Assembly (NCBI GenBank): GCA_021821235.1
Contig: JAKACS010000155.1
Location: 1 to 7,159 of the forward strand
Length of the DNA stretch: 7,159 nt
Direction: 5' to 3'
Source: Bacillota bacterium
Lineage (GTDB): Bacteria > Bacillota > Bacilli > Bacillales_B > DSM-18226
The notes under the pieces are model-generated. The model was not told the DNA's origin, did no database searches, and saw nothing but the letters and a program-made list of their open reading frames with translations. Position 1 is the stretch's first letter. Every line of letters begins with the position of its first letter. Both the position numbers and the translations under genes were made by a program. Shown piece after piece: positions 4,911 to 7,159 of this stretch.

Positions 4911-6119
4911 ATGTTGATATGGAAACGGAATTTATGGGTATTGTGGGTTGGTGTTTTTTTTACAGCGGCAAGTTTTTCGATGGTTATACCTTTTTTACCC
5001 ATTTTTTTGCTGCAAATTGGGGTACAGCAGCATACAGAAATTTGGTCGGGGCTCATTTTTAGTTCAGCCTTTTTTGCAGGAGCAATTGCGTCACCTTTTT
5101 GGGGGAGGGTGGCGGATCAATATGGAAGAAAGCCAATGATTATTCGGGCAGGATTCGCTCTGTTTGTAATATATACATTAATGGCATTTGTAACCAATCC
5201 GTATCAAATATTGGGGCTGCGGATATTACAGGGCTTGTTGAGCGGTTTTATCCCTGGAGCCATCGCCTTGATTGGAACGAACACACCAAACAATAAGGTG
5301 GGATATGCACTTTCATTAATTTCAACAGCTTCTGCCTCCGGACAGATTGTCGGTCCTTTGCTTGGCGGCGGAATTTCTTCCATGGTCGGAAATCGCTGGG
5401 CTTTTGCCAGTGCAGGCATTATTGTATTGATCTCAACCCTTTTGATCATTTTTTGGGTTATAGAGGAAAATTTCACGCCAAACAAAGAAAAGGGGTCGGT
5501 AAGAAATGATTTGAAAGCGGCATGGTACAATCATCCTTTAATGCTTGTTATCGTGTTAACAGTGCTCACTTCGGGATCGGTTATGACGGTTGAGCCGATT
5601 CTTCCTTTATATGTAGTAAAATTGGGTGGGTCTTCTGCACACGCCTCGCTGATCGCAGGAATTGTTTTCTCGCTTCCTGGGATTGCCAGTGCGATTTTTG
5701 CGCCATTTTGGGGAAAATGGGCTGATAAGGTTGGATTTAATAAGGTTTTGGTTATTGGACTTTTTGGCGGTGCGCTCGGTATGCTGGCACAAACCTTTTT
5801 TAGCCATATTTGGGGATTTTCTATTATTCGTTTCGGGTTTGGTGTTTTCTTTTCCGCCGTCTTTCCAGCACTAAACGGCCTTGTTGTTAAATCGACCACC
5901 GAAGATTTTCGAGGCAGGGCATTTGGCTTAAACCAGACTGCCAACCAGATAGGCGGGATGATCGGTCCAATGATAGGCGGGTTTATTGGCGGTGTTTTTC
6001 CAGTGCAAAGCGTGTTTGCGGTAACGGGAATCCTCCTTTTAATCGGAACTGGAATTGCATATTGGCATCCGGCTGATTTAAAGAGCGTTCTCAAATTTAA
6101 ACAAACAATTAAACATTAA
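4911..6119 (+). CDS. MFS (DHA1-type) multidrug efflux transporter
   Basis: This 402-aa integral membrane protein has about 12 hydrophobic helices in two halves, with a charged loop at about residues 185-208 between them. The helix 2-3 loop carries MFS motif A, GRVADQYGRK (65-74), and the second half has the related GKWADKVGFNK (268-278). Helix 5 holds the antiporter motif C, GQIVGPLLGGG (144-154), and helix 11 has the related GGMIGPMIGG (348-357). Motif C marks drug:H+ antiporters, so proton-driven export of small toxic compounds from the cytoplasm is the likely role; the substrate is not readable. The reading frame extends 5' to a TTG at 4881, but the ATG at 4911 is preferred. It follows GGTGGAG (4894-4900) by about 10 bases and gives the usual short cytoplasmic N-terminus MLIWKRNLW before helix 1. 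The next gene follows in the same direction after 83 bases. No terminator is visible between them. Confidence 0.9.
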   Translation: MLIWKRNLWVLWVGVFFTAASFSMVIPFLPIFLLQIGVQQHTEIWSGLIFSSAFFAGAIASPFWGRVADQYGRKPMIIRAGFALFVIYTLMAFVTNPYQILGLRILQGLLSGFIPGAIALIGTNTPNNKVGYALSLISTASASGQIVGPLLGGGISSMVGNRWAFASAGIIVLISTLLIIFWVIEENFTPNKEKGSVRNDLKAAWYNHPLMLVIVLTVLTSGSVMTVEPILPLYVVKLGGSSAHASLIAGIVFSLPGIASAIFAPFWGKWADKVGFNKVLVIGLFGGALGMLAQTFFSHIWGFSIIRFGFGVFFSAVFPALNGLVVKSTTEDFRGRAFGLNQTANQIGGMIGPMIGGFIGGVFPVQSVFAVTGILLLIGTGIAYWHPADLKSVLKFKQTIKH

Positions 6120-6124
6120 TGGAA

Positions 6125-6152
6125 TTGAATCTTTCCGCTTTTAAGTTAAGAT
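6125..6152 (+). promoter_or_regulatory. Candidate promoter of the LacI-family gene
   Basis: TTGAAT (6125-6130), a 16-bp spacer and TAAGAT (6147-6152) are 4 of 6 matches each to the sigma-A hexamers. The promoter would allow the regulator to be transcribed independently of the MFS gene. No convincing LacI-type or catabolite-responsive operator was seen in this gap. Confidence 0.35.
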
Positions 6153-6202
6153 AGGAATAGAAAAGGTTTACTTTTTAGAAATGGATTGTGAGGGTTACAG
6201 GG

Positions 6203-7159
6203 ATGAAACCAAATATAAAGGACGTTGCCACGCTTGCTGGGGTGTCGGCAACAACCGTTTCAAGGGTGCTCAATGACCGCGGATATATTAGTGAGGAAAC
6301 AAGGAATAAAGTGTACCAGGCAATGGAAGATCTGCACTATTTCCCAAATGATGTCGCACGGTCTTTGTTTAGAAAAAGTACTAAGTTCATTGGGCTTATT
6401 TTTCCAACCACCAGTCACCCTTTTTTTGGCGAATTAATTTTAAACATTGAACGATTTTGTTCCACTTTAGGGTACAAGGTTTTGCTTTGCAATAGTTTGA
6501 ATGACGAGGAGAAAGAAAGCAAGTATTTGGAAATGCTGCAAAGAAATCAAGTGGACGGCATTATTGTTGGTACTCATAACCAAGGAACGTTGGATTATGG
6601 GAAATTCCGCTTTCCAGTCGTTGCGATTGATCGTTATCTATCAGATACGATTCCGGTCGTTTCCTCTGATAATTATCAAGGCGGAAAATTAGCCGCTGAG
6701 CATTTGTTGGAAAGCGGTTGCAAGAAAATTATCCATATTTGTGGGCCACAGCATTTGAAAACGCCTGCCAATCAGCGAACGAATGCATTTAAGGACGTGA
6801 TAAAAAACCAAGGAGTCGAACCGGTCATTTACGAACTGCCAGTGAATTTTCAACAACCCTCCACAATAAGAATGATTCATAAAATTTTTAATGAGCATCA
6901 GGATGTTGATGGAATTTTTGCAAGTGATGATTTAATAGCTGCATCTGTTTTATCTGAAGCATTCAGATATAGTAAGAAAATACCGGATGATTTGAAGGTA
7001 ATTGGTTATGATGGCACGTAAGCCGTCCAAATGTGCCTGCCGCATTTAACAACAATCCGGCAGCCGATCAAACAAATTGCGGAAAAATCTGTCTCCATGC
7101 TAATTGAATTAATTGAAGGCAAACAGTTTGAGCTTCAATACGAAGAAAACATTCCAGTT
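6203..7159 (+). pseudogene. LacI-family transcriptional repressor, ScrR-like, interrupted by in-frame TAA (3' end outside window)
   Basis: The N-terminus MKPNIKDVATLAGVSATTVS is a classic LacI helix-turn-helix, followed by the hinge helix (NDVARSL, about 49-55) and a periplasmic-binding-like effector domain from about residue 62 (FIGLIFPTTSHPFFGEL). VSSDNYQGG (153-161), FASDD (239-243) and GYDGT (268-272) resemble sucrose-operon repressors of the ScrR type. Such proteins bind an operator as dimers and release it on binding a sugar or sugar phosphate. The frame stops at TAA 7019-7021 after residue 272. The 46 codons beyond it, in the same frame, encode AVQMCLPHLTTIRQPIKQIA and more, the expected LacI C-terminal segment. 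A single nonsense change, not a frameshift, is therefore inferred. The truncated product would keep the DNA-binding domain but lose about 55-60 residues of the effector and dimer core. Start: ATG 6203 rather than GTG 6188, with GAGG 9 bases upstream. Confidence 0.82.

Noticed and set aside
4835..5062. Plus-strand 75-codon frame starting at an ATG ahead of the MFS gene
   Set aside because: Most of it overlaps the transporter in another frame, it lacks a good ribosome binding site, and the MFS frame has clear family motifs.
5531..6094. Minus-strand 187-codon frame opposite the MFS gene
   Set aside because: It is rich in Pro, Ile and Lys, as expected of the complement of a hydrophobic gene, with no motif or ribosome binding site. 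It is a shadow of the transporter.
6188..6202. GTG at 6188 as the start of the LacI-family gene
   Set aside because: Family members begin a few residues before the IKDVA motif, as given by ATG 6203. The GAGG that would serve this ATG overlaps the GTG.

Overview
The window looks like chromosomal DNA of a Firmicute of the Bacillaceae type. It has moderately low GC, strong GGAG-type ribosome binding sites, AT-rich promoters, Rho-independent terminators with long T tracts, CodY-like boxes and a ScrR-like LacI-family regulator. Assignment to a genus is not possible from this sequence.

Layout. Positions 1-1314 (+) hold the 3' part of a long isoprenyl diphosphate synthase gene that is open at the left edge. 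Its canonical catalytic domain follows what looks like the end of a second domain of the same fold. It converges on a minus-strand gene (1454-2314) for a soluble, Tat-less [NiFe]-hydrogenase small subunit, and a palindromic bidirectional terminator (about 1393-1417) lies between them. No large subunit or maturation gene is visible next to it.

A divergent control region (2315-2562) holds an extended -10 promoter for the hydrogenase gene. It also holds a plus-strand promoter overlapped and followed by two CodY-like boxes. That promoter should drive a 34-codon hydrophobic small ORF (2563-2667), which overlaps by 4 bases (ATGA) an M20-family metallopeptidase-like gene (2664-3920). The peptidase has unusual residues at two of the expected metal-ligand positions. 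A clear terminator follows at 4007-4042.

Positions 4091-4579 are a tandem array of nine exact-length 52-bp units plus a truncated tenth. Each unit contains a 7-bp hairpin, and the commonest variable base falls in the hairpin loop. The array is neither CRISPR nor protein-coding. About 330 bases of mostly unexplained sequence then lead to a 12-TM MFS drug-efflux-type transporter (4911-6119), with a plausible promoter flanked by two small palindromes. The last gene (6203 to the window end) is a LacI-family, ScrR-like sugar repressor. An in-frame TAA at 7019-7021 interrupts it, and homologous coding continues in the same frame to the edge, so it is probably a nonsense-mutated pseudogene.

The genes do not form one pathway. 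The most unusual items are the 52-bp hairpin array, the apparently solitary hydrogenase small subunit, the possible CodY-controlled small ORF-peptidase pair, and the atypical M20 active site.
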